A DNA stretch of 64,000 nucleotides. Origin: Mycolicibacterium iranicum (GTDB lineage Bacteria; Actinomycetota; Actinomycetes; Mycobacteriales; Mycobacteriaceae). The notes beneath the pieces are model-generated. The model had not been told where the DNA came from. It saw only the letters and a program-made list of their open reading frames with translations, and did not search any database. Shown here piece after piece: positions 50,422 through 58,760 of this stretch (position 1 is its first letter; the number at the start of each line of letters is the position of its first letter). Position numbers and translations under genes: made by a program. The stretch spans positions 62,001 through 126,000 of the forward strand of contig NZ_JACHVU010000012.1 in assembly GCF_014190915.1 (NCBI RefSeq), given 5' to 3'.

Positions 50422-52791
50422 GTGGCTCGTACCTCTTCGAAGACATCTCCGGAAACGGCGGCGAAACCCGCCAAGGCCAAGACCGGTCGCCTGTCCGGCC
50501 GGTTCTGGAAGTTACTCGGCGCCAGCACCGACAAGGACCAGTCCCGCTCGATGGACCAGGTGCAGAAATCGGCCGACTTCACCTCGAAAGCCGCCGAGCT
50601 CGACGACGAGAAGCTGAGCAAGGCCGCCGAACTGCTGGAGCTCGACGATCTCGCCGATTCCGCAGACGTCCCGCAGTTCCTCGCCATCGCCCGCGAGGCC
50701 GCCGAACGGGCCACCGGGCTCACACCGTTCGACGTGCAGCTGCAGGGCGCGCTGCGCATGCTCGCCGGTGACGTCGTCGAGATGGCCACCGGTGAGGGCA
50801 AGACCCTGTCGGGCGCGATTGCGGCGGCGGGTTACGCCCTGGCCGGACGCAACGTGCACGTCATCACGATCAACGACTACCTGGCCCGTCGCGACGCGGA
50901 GTGGATGGGCCCGCTCATCGAGGCGATGGGCCTCACGGTCGGCTGGATCACCGCAGAGTCCACCCCCGAGGAACGCCGCAAGGCCTACATGTGCGACGTC
51001 ACCTACGCGTCGGTCAACGAGATCGGATTCGACGTGCTGCGCGACCAGCTCGTCACCGATGTGAAGGACCTGGTCTCGCCGAACCCCGACGTGGCGCTGA
51101 TCGACGAGGCGGACTCCGTGCTCGTCGACGAGGCCCTGGTCCCGCTGGTGCTGGCGGGCACCAGTCACCGCGAGACCCCGCGGCTGGAACTCATCCGCCT
51201 CGTCGGCGAGCTGGACGAGAACCGGGACTACGCGACCGACAACGACAGCCGCAACGTGCACCTCACCGAGGAGGGCGCACGCAAGGTGGAGGCAGCCCTC
51301 GGCGGCATCGACCTCTATTCCGAGGAGCACGTGGGCACGACGCTGACCGAGATCAACGTCGCGCTGCACGCGTATGTACTCCTGCAGCGCGATGTGCACT
51401 ACATCGTGCGGGACGGCGCGGTGCACCTGATCAACGCCTCGCGCGGGCGCATCGCCACGCTGCAGCGCTGGCCCGACGGCCTGCAGGCCGCGGTCGAGGC
51501 GAAGGAGGGCATCGAGACCACCGAGACCGGCGAAGTCCTCGACACCATCACCGTGCAGGCGCTCATCAACCGCTATCCCCGGGTGTGCGGGATGACCGGC
51601 ACGGCCCTGGCCGCGGGCGAACAGCTGCGCCAGTTCTACAAGCTGGGCGTCTCGCCGATTCCGTCGAACAAGCCCAACATCCGCGAGGACGAGACCGACC
51701 GCGTCTACGTGACGATCGCGGCCAAGAACGACGCCGTCCTCGAACACATCGCCGAGGTGCACAAGACCGGCCAGCCGGTGCTGGTGGGCACCCGCGACGT
51801 CGCCGAGTCCGAGGAGATCCACGAACGCCTGGTCAAGGCCGGCGTGCCGGCGGTGGTCCTCAACGCCAAGAACGACGCCGAGGAAGCCGCGGTGATCGCC
51901 GAGGCCGGCAAGCTCGGCGCGGTCACGGTGTCCACGCAGATGGCGGGCCGGGGCACCGACATCCGGCTGGGCGGATCCGAGGAGGAGAGCCACGACGAGG
52001 TCGCCGAGCTCGGTGGTCTGCACGTGATCGGCACCGGACGCCACAACACCGAACGCCTGGACAACCAGCTGCGCGGCCGCGCGGGACGCCAGGGCGACCC
52101 CGGCACTTCGGTCTTCTTCTCCAGCTGGGAGGACGACCTCGTGGTCAGCCACCTCGAGGACAGCAAGCTGCCGCTGGAGTGCGACGAGAACGGCAAGGTG
52201 CTCAGCCCGAAGGCGGCCACCCTGCTCGAACACGCCCAGCGCGTCGCCGAGGGCCGGCTGCTCGACGTCCACGCCAACACGTGGCGCTACAACCAGCTCA
52301 TCGCCCAGCAGCGCGCGATCCTCGTCGAACGACGCGACAAGCTCTTGCGGACCACGACGGCCCGCGACGAATTGGCCGAGCTCTCTCCGCAGCGGTACGA
52401 GGAGGTCAGCGAACGACTGGGTGAGGACGCCGACGCGAAACTGGAGAAGATCTGCCGGCTGATCATGCTCTATCACCTGGACCGCGCGTGGGCCGATCAC
52501 CTGGCGTTCCTGTCCGACATCCGCGAGAGCATCCACCTGCGCGCCCTCGGTCGCCAGAACCCGCTCGACGAGTTCCACCGCATGGCCGTCGACGCGTTCG
52601 GTTCGCTGGCCGCCGACGCCATCGAGGCCGCCCAGCAGACGTTCGACACCGCACCGTCGATCGAGGACGAGCCCGGTGTCGACCTGTCCAAGCTGGCCCG
52701 GCCGACGTCGACCTGGACGTACATGGTCCACGACAATCCGCTGGCCGACGACACGTTGTCGGCACTGAGCCTGCCCGGGGTCTTCCGCTAG
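50422..52791 (+). CDS. secA2: Accessory preprotein translocase ATPase SecA2
   Basis: 789 residues from GTG 50422, shorter than the housekeeping SecA1 and typical of mycobacterial SecA2. Motor domain features: Walker A MATGEGKTLSGA (near 119), IDEADSVLVDEA (Walker B), NKPNIREDETDRVY, and QMAGRGTDIRLGG with NQLRGRAGRQGDPG. The C-terminal zinc finger of SecA1 is missing, as expected. It exports a small set of proteins, several without signal peptides, with SecYEG. Leaderless-type promoter at 50410-50415. The N-terminal 40 residues are basic and low-complexity. The TAG stop forms part of the pgsA2 -10 hexamer. Confidence 0.96.
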   Translation: MARTSSKTSPETAAKPAKAKTGRLSGRFWKLLGASTDKDQSRSMDQVQKSADFTSKAAELDDEKLSKAAELLELDDLADSADVPQFLAIAREAAERATGLTPFDVQLQGALRMLAGDVVEMATGEGKTLSGAIAAAGYALAGRNVHVITINDYLARRDAEWMGPLIEAMGLTVGWITAESTPEERRKAYMCDVTYASVNEIGFDVLRDQLVTDVKDLVSPNPDVALIDEADSVLVDEALVPLVLAGTSHRETPRLELIRLVGELDENRDYATDNDSRNVHLTEEGARKVEAALGGIDLYSEEHVGTTLTEINVALHAYVLLQRDVHYIVRDGAVHLINASRGRIATLQRWPDGLQAAVEAKEGIETTETGEVLDTITVQALINRYPRVCGMTGTALAAGEQLRQFYKLGVSPIPSNKPNIREDETDRVYVTIAAKNDAVLEHIAEVHKTGQPVLVGTRDVAESEEIHERLVKAGVPAVVLNAKNDAEEAAVIAEAGKLGAVTVSTQMAGRGTDIRLGGSEEESHDEVAELGGLHVIGTGRHNTERLDNQLRGRAGRQGDPGTSVFFSSWEDDLVVSHLEDSKLPLECDENGKVLSPKAATLLEHAQRVAEGRLLDVHANTWRYNQLIAQQRAILVERRDKLLRTTTARDELAELSPQRYEEVSERLGEDADAKLEKICRLIMLYHLDRAWADHLAFLSDIRESIHLRALGRQNPLDEFHRMAVDAFGSLAADAIEAAQQTFDTAPSIEDEPGVDLSKLARPTSTWTYMVHDNPLADDTLSALSLPGVFR

Positions 52792-52794
52792 GTT
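52789..52794 (+). promoter_or_regulatory. -10 hexamer built on the secA2 stop codon
   Basis: TAGGTT: the secA2 stop TAG supplies its first three bases. Six bases follow, then ATG 52801 of pgsA2. No ribosome binding site precedes the ATG, which agrees with a leaderless start in addition to read-through from secA2. Confidence 0.5.
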
Positions 52795-52800
52795 GAGCGC

Positions 52801-53406
52801 ATGGCCCGCGGGTTGAATCCAGGGCAGGCGTCGGTGCCCCGTGACCGGGTGCTGACGGTGCCCAATGCCCTCTCGGTGATCCGCCTCGTGCTGGTCCCGG
52901 TGTTCCTCTACCTGCTGCTGGTGGCCGATGCGACCGGATGGGCCGTCGCGATCCTGATGTTCAGCGGCGCGTCCGACTGGGCCGACGGCAAGATCGCGCG
53001 CCTCTACGCCACCCAGTCGTCGCGGCTGGGGGAGCTGCTCGACCCCGCCGTGGACCGCATCTACATGGTCACGGTGCCCATCGCGATGGCCGCGGCCCAC
53101 GTCATCCCGTGGTGGGTCGTGATCGCGCTGCTCGGACGCGACGCGGTGCTGGCGGCCACCCTGCCACTGCTGCGCAGCCGCGGCCTGTCCGCGCTGCCGG
53201 TCACCTACCTGGGCAAGGCCGCGACGTTCGCCCTGATGTCCGGGCTGCCGCTGGTGCTGCTCGGCCAGTTCGACGGGCAGTGGAGCAGGGTGGTGCTCGC
53301 GATCGGGTGGGGGTTCCTGATCTGGGGCACCGCACTGTATCTGTGGTCGGGAATCCTGTACCTGATCCAGGTGTCGATGGTGATGCGTGCCATGCCGAGA
53401 CGCTGA
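52801..53406 (+). CDS. pgsA2: CDP-alcohol phosphatidyltransferase PgsA2
   Basis: 201 residues. The family signature D-x2-DG-x2-AR-x8-9-G-x3-D-x3-D is met by DWADGKIARLYATQSSRLGE and the following LLDPAVD (near residues 60-85), with nine residues between AR and G. About six transmembrane helices follow VLTVPNALSVIRLVLVPVFLYLLLV. Such enzymes join a CDP-activated lipid to an alcohol such as glycerol phosphate or inositol phosphate in the plasma membrane. Gene position matches Rv1822. The acceptor is not settled by sequence. DUF881 follows one base after the stop. Confidence 0.9.
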   Translation: MARGLNPGQASVPRDRVLTVPNALSVIRLVLVPVFLYLLLVADATGWAVAILMFSGASDWADGKIARLYATQSSRLGELLDPAVDRIYMVTVPIAMAAAHVIPWWVVIALLGRDAVLAATLPLLRSRGLSALPVTYLGKAATFALMSGLPLVLLGQFDGQWSRVVLAIGWGFLIWGTALYLWSGILYLIQVSMVMRAMPRR

Positions 53407-53407
53407 C

Positions 53408-54301
53408 ATGAGCAGCCTGGGGGGGTACGACTCAGCCGCGGGGCGCAACGCGCACGAGGCGGATGCGCCGACGCGCATCCCCGTGCCCTCGCTGTTGCGC
53501 TCACTGCTGTCGGACCATCTCGACCCCGGGTATGCGGCTGCGGCACAGGCGAATCGGCCTCGAGGCAGGTCGTCGGCGATCCTCTGGCAGCTGCTCGCGG
53601 CCGTGGTGGTGGCATCGGTCTTCGCGCTGGCCTGGTCGCAGGCCAGGGACACCGCGCCGGGCGTGCGCGAATCCCAGCAGGTCCTGGTGGGCAGTGTCCG
53701 CTCGGCGCAGACCGCGACCGACGGGGCCGCCGAGCGTCGGGACAGCCTGCGCGCCGACGTCGACGCCGAACGGCGCAGCAGACTCGACGGGGACGCCGCG
53801 GGCCGCCAACTGCTGACCGACCTCGACGGCGCGGACTACGCGGCCGCGGCGACGCCGGTCATCGGGCCCGGGCTCACGATCACCGTGACCGACCCCGGGA
53901 TGTCGCGCGACCTGACCGACGTGTCGAAAGAACGCGTCGAAGGCAGCCAGCAGGTCATCCTCGACCGCGACCTGCAACTGGTGGTGAACTCCCTGTGGGC
54001 CAGCGGCGCCGAAGCCATCTCGGTGGGCGGGGTGCGCATCGGCCCGAACGTGACCATCCGACAGGCCGGCGGCGGCATCCTGGTCGACAACCAGCCGATC
54101 ACGAGTCCGTATGCCATCCTCGCCGTGGGCCCGCCGAACTCGCTGGGGGACGGCTTCACCCGCAGCGCGGGCCTGCAGCGCCTGCGGCTGCTGGAGACGT
54201 CCTACGGTGTCGGGGTCACCGTGGCCGCGGGTGACGGACTGGCGCTGCCCGCCGGTTCCGTCCGGGAAGTCAACTTCGCCAAGCAGATTGGGCCCAGGTG
54301 A
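53408..54301 (+). CDS. DUF881-family membrane protein (first copy)
   Basis: 297 residues from ATG 53408, one base after the pgsA2 stop. One transmembrane helix (AILWQLLAAVVVASVFALAW, near 60-80) is preceded by a cytosolic tail and followed by a coiled-coil-like stretch (ESQQVLVGSVRSAQTATDGAAERRDSLRADVDAERR) and the DUF881 domain: GPGLTITVTDPG, LQLVVNSLWASGAEAISVGGVRIG, PYAILAVGPPNSLGDGF. DUF881 proteins are found near sbp and in Gram-positive division regions; a cell-envelope role is assumed. Position matches Rv1823. Its stop overlaps a GTG (GTGA). Confidence 0.87.
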   Translation: MSSLGGYDSAAGRNAHEADAPTRIPVPSLLRSLLSDHLDPGYAAAAQANRPRGRSSAILWQLLAAVVVASVFALAWSQARDTAPGVRESQQVLVGSVRSAQTATDGAAERRDSLRADVDAERRSRLDGDAAGRQLLTDLDGADYAAAATPVIGPGLTITVTDPGMSRDLTDVSKERVEGSQQVILDRDLQLVVNSLWASGAEAISVGGVRIGPNVTIRQAGGGILVDNQPITSPYAILAVGPPNSLGDGFTRSAGLQRLRLLETSYGVGVTVAAGDGLALPAGSVREVNFAKQIGPR

Positions 54302-54336
54302 ACGAAATCCATCGGTTGATCGGCGGCCTCTGGTGA
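54298..54336 (+). other. 12-codon mini-ORF linking DUF881 and sbp
   Basis: GTG 54298 overlaps the DUF881 stop (GTGA). Reading 12 codons gives VNEIHRLIGGLW, then TGA at 54334-54336, which overlaps GTG 54333, the proposed start of sbp, again as GTGA. A chain of termination and restart may therefore carry ribosomes to sbp, which has no ribosome binding site of its own. This is a structural observation; translation is unproven. Confidence 0.4.
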
Positions 54337-54665
54337 TAGGGATCGTCGCCCTCGTCGTGGGCATCGTGGTCGGGGTGGTGTTCCACCCCAGCGTTCCGGA
54401 GTTCATCCAGCCCTACCTGCCGATCGCGGTGGTGGCGGCCCTCGACGCGGTGTTCGGCGGGCTACGCGCCTACCTGGAGCAGATCTTCGACTCCAAGGTG
54501 TTCGTGGTGTCGTTCGTCTTCAACGTGTTGGTGGCGGCGCTGATCGTCTACGTCGGCGACCAGCTGGGGGTCGGCACGCAGCTGTCCACGGCGATCATCG
54601 TCGTACTCGGCATCCGCATCTTCGGCAATGCCGCCGCGCTGCGGCGCAGGCTGTTCGGGGCCTGA
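54333..54665 (+). CDS. sbp: Small basic membrane protein (Sbp/DUF1290)
   Basis: 110 residues from GTG 54333. Three to four helices: VIGIVALVVGIVVGVVFHPSVPEFIQPYLPIAVVAALDAVFGGLRAYLEQIFDSKVFVVSFVFNVLVAALIVYVGDQLGVGTQLSTAIIVVLGIRIFGNAAALRRRLFG, the conserved pattern of the small basic protein family, including FGGLRAY and FVFN. Found between two DUF881 genes as in Rv1824. No ribosome binding site is seen before the start; upstream in-frame codons run back into DUF881 without a better candidate. A cell-envelope function is assumed. Confidence 0.85.
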   Translation: MIGIVALVVGIVVGVVFHPSVPEFIQPYLPIAVVAALDAVFGGLRAYLEQIFDSKVFVVSFVFNVLVAALIVYVGDQLGVGTQLSTAIIVVLGIRIFGNAAALRRRLFGA

Positions 54666-54667
54666 CG

Positions 54668-55453
54668 ATGACCCCCGGGAAGAATGCGGAGGAGGACGGG
54701 CAGGCTCACCACGGCAGGCACGAGCTGCCGCCCGACGCCCCGTCTCCCCGGCGGAAACGATCCGTGTTCGGCGTCCTGGCGGTGTTGCTGTGCCTGCTGC
54801 TCGGGATCGCGATCGCCACCCAGGTGCGTCAGACCGATTCCGGGGACGCCCTGGACACGGCCCGCCCCGCCGATCTGCTGGTGCTGCTGGACTCGCTGCA
54901 GCAGCGCGAGGCCGCACTGAACACCGAAGTGGCCGATCTGCAACGCACCCTGACCCAGCTGGAGGCGTCCGGCAGCAGCGACCAGGCGGCGATCGAGAAC
55001 GCGCGGGCCCGCCTGGCGGCGCTGTCGATCCTGATCGGCACCGTCGCGGCGACCGGCCCCGGGGTGACGCTGACCATCGCAGACCCGGCGAACGGGGTCG
55101 CGGCCGAGGCCATGCTCGACGTGATCAACGAGCTGCGCGCCGCGGGCGCCGAAGCGATGGAGATCAAGGGCCAGGACGGCGATCGACAGGTCTCGGTGCG
55201 GGTCGGGGTGGACACCTGGATCGCCGGTGGCCCCGGCGCGCTGATCGTCGACACCACGACCGTCGGCCCGGTGTATTCGGTTCTCGCGATTGGGGATCCG
55301 CCGACGCTGGCGGCGGCGATGAACATCCCGGGCGGTGCGATGGACAGCATCGAACGCGTCGGCGGCACGATGGTGATACAACAATCCGACCGGGTGGACG
55401 TCACCGCCTTGCGGCAACCGAGAGCGCGCCAATACGCTCAGCCCGTCAAATAA
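54668..55453 (+). CDS. DUF881-family membrane protein (second copy)
   Basis: 261 residues. A cytosolic His/Arg-rich tail, one transmembrane helix (VFGVLAVLLCLLLGIAIATQV, near 33-53), a coiled-coil segment (LVLLDSLQQREAALNTEVADLQRTLTQLEASGSSDQAAIENARARLAAL) and the DUF881 domain (TGPGVTLTIADPANGVAAEAMLDVINELRAAGAEAMEIKG, PVYSVLAIGDPPTLAAAMNIPGG). Two bases separate it from sbp. Position matches Rv1825. The long coiled coil suggests dimerisation. Role in the envelope or division is inferred from context only. Confidence 0.88.
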   Translation: MTPGKNAEEDGQAHHGRHELPPDAPSPRRKRSVFGVLAVLLCLLLGIAIATQVRQTDSGDALDTARPADLLVLLDSLQQREAALNTEVADLQRTLTQLEASGSSDQAAIENARARLAALSILIGTVAATGPGVTLTIADPANGVAAEAMLDVINELRAAGAEAMEIKGQDGDRQVSVRVGVDTWIAGGPGALIVDTTTVGPVYSVLAIGDPPTLAAAMNIPGGAMDSIERVGGTMVIQQSDRVDVTALRQPRARQYAQPVK

Positions 55454-55483
55454 CCTGCCCCGACCGCATCATCTAGGAGCACC

Positions 55484-55879
55484 GTGAGCGAGATCCCCGC
55501 CGACCTGTCCTTCACCGCCGAACACGAGTGGGTGCAGCGGACCGGCGACAACACGGTGCGGGTGGGCATCACCGACTATGCGCAGGCAGCGCTGGGCGAC
55601 GTCGTGTTCGTCCAGCTCCCCGACGTCGACTCCGAGGTGGCCGCCGGGGAGTCCTTCGGTGAGGTCGAGTCGACCAAGTCCGTGTCCGACCTCTACGCCC
55701 CCGTCACCGCGAAAGTCGTTGCGGTGAACGGGGAATTGGAGAGCAACCCCCAGCTCGTCAACTCCGACCCGTACGGGGAGGGCTGGCTGGTCGAACTGCA
55801 GGCCGACGCGGACGCCCTGCAGGCGAGCCTGGCCGATCTGCTCGACGCGGAGGGCTACCGCGCCCACGTCGCGGACTGA
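55484..55879 (+). CDS. gcvH: Glycine cleavage system H protein
   Basis: 131 residues from GTG 55484 with AGGAG upstream. The lipoyl domain is complete: FTAEHEWVQRTGDNTVRVGITDYAQAALGDVVFVQLPDVDSEV, then the lipoylated Lys in VESTKSVSDLYAPV near residue 66, and VNSDPYGEGWLVEL. It shuttles the aminomethyl group between GcvP, GcvT and lipoamide dehydrogenase in the cytosol. gcvP lies 3.1 kb downstream; gcvT is not in the window. It follows the DUF881 gene by 30 bases and garA follows after 155 bases. Confidence 0.96.
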   Translation: MSEIPADLSFTAEHEWVQRTGDNTVRVGITDYAQAALGDVVFVQLPDVDSEVAAGESFGEVESTKSVSDLYAPVTAKVVAVNGELESNPQLVNSDPYGEGWLVELQADADALQASLADLLDAEGYRAHVAD

Positions 55880-56034
55880 GGTGTTGTTAGGGTCGTTCGG
55901 ACAGACCGGGACGCACCGAGCGGATCCGGCAGTGGTGGACACAACGCGGTCGGATGCGCGGTACGGTCGACACCAGCGGCGCGACAGCTGGAGTCCGACC
56001 GCTTATCGCCATGGCAGCCAGTGAGGAGCAGCGG

Positions 56035-56505
56035 GTGACGGACAAGGACTTCAACTCTGGGGCCGACTCTGACGAAGTCACCGTGGAAACCACTTCGGTA
56101 TTCCGCGCCGACTTCCTCAACGAGCTCGACGCTCCGCCCGCCGCAGGCGGCGACAGCGGGGTCTCGGGTGTGGAAGGACTTCCGGTCGGCTCGGCGCTGC
56201 TGGTGGTCAAGCGCGGCCCCAACGCCGGGTCGCGGTTCCTGCTGGACCAGCCGACCACGTCGGCAGGCCGCCATCCCGACAGCGACATCTTCCTCGACGA
56301 CGTCACCGTCAGCCGCAGGCATGCCGAATTCCGCCTCGAGAGCGGCGAGTTCCAGGTCGTCGACGTCGGCAGCCTTAACGGCACCTACGTCAACCGCGAG
56401 CCGGTCGATTCGGCCGTGCTGGCCAACGGTGACGAGGTCCAGATCGGCAAGTTCCGCCTGGTGTTCCTGACCGGGCCGAAGGGCGACGACGGCGCCACCG
56501 GCTAG
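56035..56505 (+). CDS. garA: FHA-domain metabolic regulator GarA
   Basis: 156 residues from GTG 56035, with GAGGAG 6 bases upstream; in-frame starts further up to 55954 lack support. The N-terminal ETTSVF motif (near residues 19-24) is the phosphorylation site of Ser/Thr kinases PknB and PknG. The FHA domain (55-150) has PNAGSRFLLD, TSAGRHPDSDIFLDDVTVSRRHAEFRLE and DVGSLNGTYVN, with the phosphothreonine-binding Arg and Ser. GarA inhibits 2-oxoglutarate dehydrogenase complexes and glutamate dehydrogenase and activates glutamate synthase when unphosphorylated. Position matches Rv1827. Confidence 0.96.
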   Translation: MTDKDFNSGADSDEVTVETTSVFRADFLNELDAPPAAGGDSGVSGVEGLPVGSALLVVKRGPNAGSRFLLDQPTTSAGRHPDSDIFLDDVTVSRRHAEFRLESGEFQVVDVGSLNGTYVNREPVDSAVLANGDEVQIGKFRLVFLTGPKGDDGATG

Positions 56506-56543
56506 CCCGTACCCCGACCCTTCGAGCCCGCCCGGATGCACAG

Positions 56544-57281
56544 ATGACGCAACCCGACACCCCCGCAGTAGCCGGGATGTCGATCGGGGTTGTCCTCGAT
56601 CTGTTGCGGGGCGATTTTCCCGACGTCACGATCTCCAAGATCCGGTTCCTGGAGGCCGAGGGACTGGTCACGCCCGAACGGACCGCGTCCGGCTACCGGC
56701 GGTTCACGGCCTACGACTGTGCGCGGCTGCGCTTCATCCTGACCGCCCAGCGCGATCAGTATCTGCCGCTGAAGGTCATCAAGGCCCAGCTCGACGCGCA
56801 ACCCGACGGCGAGTTGCCCCAGAACGTGCCGGCCTATCAGGCGCCGCGACTGGTGTCGGTGAGCGAGGAGGGCGCTGCTGCGCCCGCCGGCCCGACACAG
56901 GTGCGGCTGAGCCGTCAGGACCTGCTCGACCGCTCGGGGGTCGACGACGACCTGCTGACCTCCCTGGTGAAGGCGGGCGTCATCACCCCGATCTTCAAGG
57001 GGGCCGGCACGGCGTTCTTCGACGAGCATTCCGTCGTGATCGCCCAGTGCGCCCGGGCATTGGCCGACTACGGGGTCGAGCCGCGGCATCTGCGCGCGTT
57101 CCGTTCCGCGGCCGACCGCCAGTCCGACCTGATCGCACAGATCGCCGGGCCGGTGGGCAAGGGCGGAAAGGCCGGTGCGCGTGACCGAGCCGACGATCTG
57201 GCCCGCGAGGTCGCGGCGCTGGCCATCACGCTGCACACGTCGCTGATCAAGTCAGCCGTGCGCGACGTTCTGGATCGCTGA
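56544..57281 (+). CDS. MerR-family regulator (Rv1828 type)
   Basis: 245 residues. N-terminal winged helix-turn-helix of the MerR type: GMSIGVVLDLLRGDFPDVTISKIRFLEAEGLVTPERTASGYRRFTAYDCARLRFIL, followed by a dimerisation helix and a C-terminal domain (RLSRQDLLDRSGVDDDLLTSLVKAGVITPIFKGAGTAFFDEHSVVIAQCARALADYGVEPRHLRAFRSAADRQ) with its own MerR-like fold. It is the ortholog of Rv1828 by position. No metal-binding cysteine cluster is seen; the ligand is unknown. The gene follows garA by 38 bases; DUF151 follows after 50. Confidence 0.9.
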   Translation: MTQPDTPAVAGMSIGVVLDLLRGDFPDVTISKIRFLEAEGLVTPERTASGYRRFTAYDCARLRFILTAQRDQYLPLKVIKAQLDAQPDGELPQNVPAYQAPRLVSVSEEGAAAPAGPTQVRLSRQDLLDRSGVDDDLLTSLVKAGVITPIFKGAGTAFFDEHSVVIAQCARALADYGVEPRHLRAFRSAADRQSDLIAQIAGPVGKGGKAGARDRADDLAREVAALAITLHTSLIKSAVRDVLDR

Positions 57282-57285
57282 GGAC

Positions 57286-57291
57286 TAGACT
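57286..57291 (+). promoter_or_regulatory. -10 hexamer before the DUF151 gene
   Basis: TAGACT at 41-46 bases before ATG 57332, which has its own GGAGGGTAGG ribosome binding site. This is a leadered promoter candidate. Confidence 0.4.
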
Positions 57292-57331
57292 CGCAAAGAC
57301 GGGATCGTCGGCGTGCGGAGGGTAGGCACAC

Positions 57332-57829
57332 ATGGGTGAGGTTCGTGTGATCGGCATTCGAGTTGAGCCGCCCCAGAACCAGCCTGTCCTGCTGCTGCGG
57401 GAGTCGAATGGCGATAGGTACCTGCCGATTTGGATCGGGCAGTCCGAGGCCGCGGCGATCGCACTGGAGCAGCAGGGAGTCGAGCCGCTGCGCCCGATGA
57501 CCCACGACCTGTTCCGTGATGTCATTGCCGCACTCGGACATTCGCTCAAAGAGGTCCGCATCGTGGATCTGCAGGAGGGCACCTTCTACGCCGACCTCGT
57601 CTTCGACCGCGACATCAAGGTGTCGGCCCGGCCGTCGGACTCGGTGGCGATCGCGCTGCGCGTCGGGGTGCCCATCTACGTCGAGGAAGCGGTGCTGGCC
57701 GAAGCGGGCCTGCTGATCCCCGACGAGGGCGACGAGGAATCGACCGGCGGCGCCGTGCGTGAGGACGAGGTCGAGAAGTTCAAGGAGTTCCTCGACAGCG
57801 TGTCACCCGACGACTTCAAGGCGACCTGA
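57332..57829 (+). CDS. DUF151 bifunctional nuclease family protein
   Basis: 165 residues. The DUF151 pattern is complete: VRVIGIRVEPPQNQPVLLLRESNGDRYLPIWIGQSEAAAIALEQQGVEPLRPMTHDLFRDVIAALGHSLKEVRIVDLQEGTFYADLVFDRDIKVSARPSDSVAIALRVGVPIYVEEAVL. Proteins of this family are annotated as bifunctional DNase/RNase from a plant member; the M. tuberculosis ortholog is Rv1829. The acidic C-terminus (DEGDEESTGG) is variable. A hairpin with a T-run follows at 57859-57882. Confidence 0.92.
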   Translation: MGEVRVIGIRVEPPQNQPVLLLRESNGDRYLPIWIGQSEAAAIALEQQGVEPLRPMTHDLFRDVIAALGHSLKEVRIVDLQEGTFYADLVFDRDIKVSARPSDSVAIALRVGVPIYVEEAVLAEAGLLIPDEGDEESTGGAVREDEVEKFKEFLDSVSPDDFKAT

Positions 57830-57858
57830 CGGGATTGTCACGGATCCGTCTCGTCGTG

Positions 57859-57882
57859 CTCGACACGCGGGTCGGGTTTTTT
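57859..57882 (+). terminator. Hairpin with T-run after DUF151
   Basis: CTCGAC at 57859-57864 pairs with GTCGGG at 57871-57876 (one T-G pair) around a 6-base loop and is followed by TTTTTT at 57877-57882. It is 30 bases after the DUF151 stop. The stem is short but the T-run is unusual for this GC-rich region. Confidence 0.5.
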
Positions 57883-58028
57883 CAAACCTCGAATCGGGCA
57901 GCCATACTTGGTCCCGACGGGCAGTCACGGTACGCCCTCAAGCGTATGCTCGAACAAAGCTCGGGCAGGGTGGATGTGCGCCCACGCAGGTCAAGGACGC
58001 GGGTTCGATCGGCGAGAGGATTCGACAA

Positions 58029-58652
58029 GTGGGAGACACGCCACGCCAGGAGCAATTGGACCTAGGCACCGGCTCCTCGCAGGCGGACACTCTTCCCCGG
58101 GTGGCCAGTGAGCCTGTCCAGGCCGGTCTGTTCCCCGACGACTCCGTGCCCGACGAGCTCGTGGGCTACCGGGGTCCCAGTGCCTGCCAGATCGCCGGCA
58201 TCACCTACCGCCAGCTCGACTACTGGGCGCGCACCTCCCTCGTCGTCCCGTCGATCCGGGGCGCGGCGGGGTCGGGCAGCCAGCGGCTGTACTCGTTCAA
58301 GGACATCCTGGTCCTCAAGATCGTCAAGCGCCTGCTCGACACCGGCATCTCGCTGCACAACATCCGGGTCGCCGTCGACCACCTGCGCCAGCGCGGCGTC
58401 CAGGACCTGGCCAACATCACGCTGTTCTCCGACGGCACCACGGTCTACGAGTGCACCTCGGCCGAGGAGGTCGTCGACCTGCTGCAGGGCGGCCAGGGTG
58501 TCTTCGGCATCGCGGTCTCCGGCGCCATGCGGGAATTGACCGGCGCGATCGCCGACTTCCCCGGCGAACGCGCCGACGGCGGCGAGTCGATCCCGGCTCC
58601 CGAAGACGAGCTGGCCTCGCGCCGCAAGACCCGGGACCGCAAGATCGGCTAG
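58029..58652 (+). CDS. MerR-family regulator (Rv1830 type)
   Basis: 207 residues from GTG 58029, which has GAGAGGA 8 bases upstream; a long in-frame extension back to 57759 overlaps DUF151 and is rejected. After a 45-residue acidic tail comes the MerR helix-turn-helix: YRGPSACQIAGITYRQLDYWARTSLVVPSIRGAAGSGSQRLYSFKDILVLKIVKRLLDTGISLHNIRVAVDHLRQRGVQDLANITLFSDG. A short C-terminal domain follows. Two MerR genes flank DUF151 here as in Rv1828-Rv1830. A strong terminator follows, so it ends this unit. Targets unknown. Confidence 0.9.
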   Translation: MGDTPRQEQLDLGTGSSQADTLPRVASEPVQAGLFPDDSVPDELVGYRGPSACQIAGITYRQLDYWARTSLVVPSIRGAAGSGSQRLYSFKDILVLKIVKRLLDTGISLHNIRVAVDHLRQRGVQDLANITLFSDGTTVYECTSAEEVVDLLQGGQGVFGIAVSGAMRELTGAIADFPGERADGGESIPAPEDELASRRKTRDRKIG

Positions 58653-58667
58653 AGCTCTCCACGGAAG

Positions 58668-58691
58668 GGGTCGCCGAGGCGGCCCTTTTTT
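58668..58691 (+). terminator. Rho-independent terminator after the MerR gene
   Basis: GGGTCGCC at 58668-58675 pairs with GGCGGCCC at 58678-58685 (eight pairs, one T-G) and is followed by TTTTTT at 58686-58691. It is 16 bases after the MerR stop and separates that gene from the gcvP riboswitch promoter. Confidence 0.85.
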
Positions 58692-58737
58692 CGTGCCCGT
58701 CGGCAGCCCGACGGCGGCGCCCGACCCGGCCGAACGG

Positions 58738-58743
58738 TAGTAT
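58738..58743 (+). promoter_or_regulatory. -10 hexamer of the gcvP leader transcript
   Basis: TAGTAT, about 18 bases before the first riboswitch stem. A transcript start near 58750 would include the whole riboswitch. Confidence 0.55.
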
Positions 58744-58760
58744 CGCTGGCGCATCGCCCT

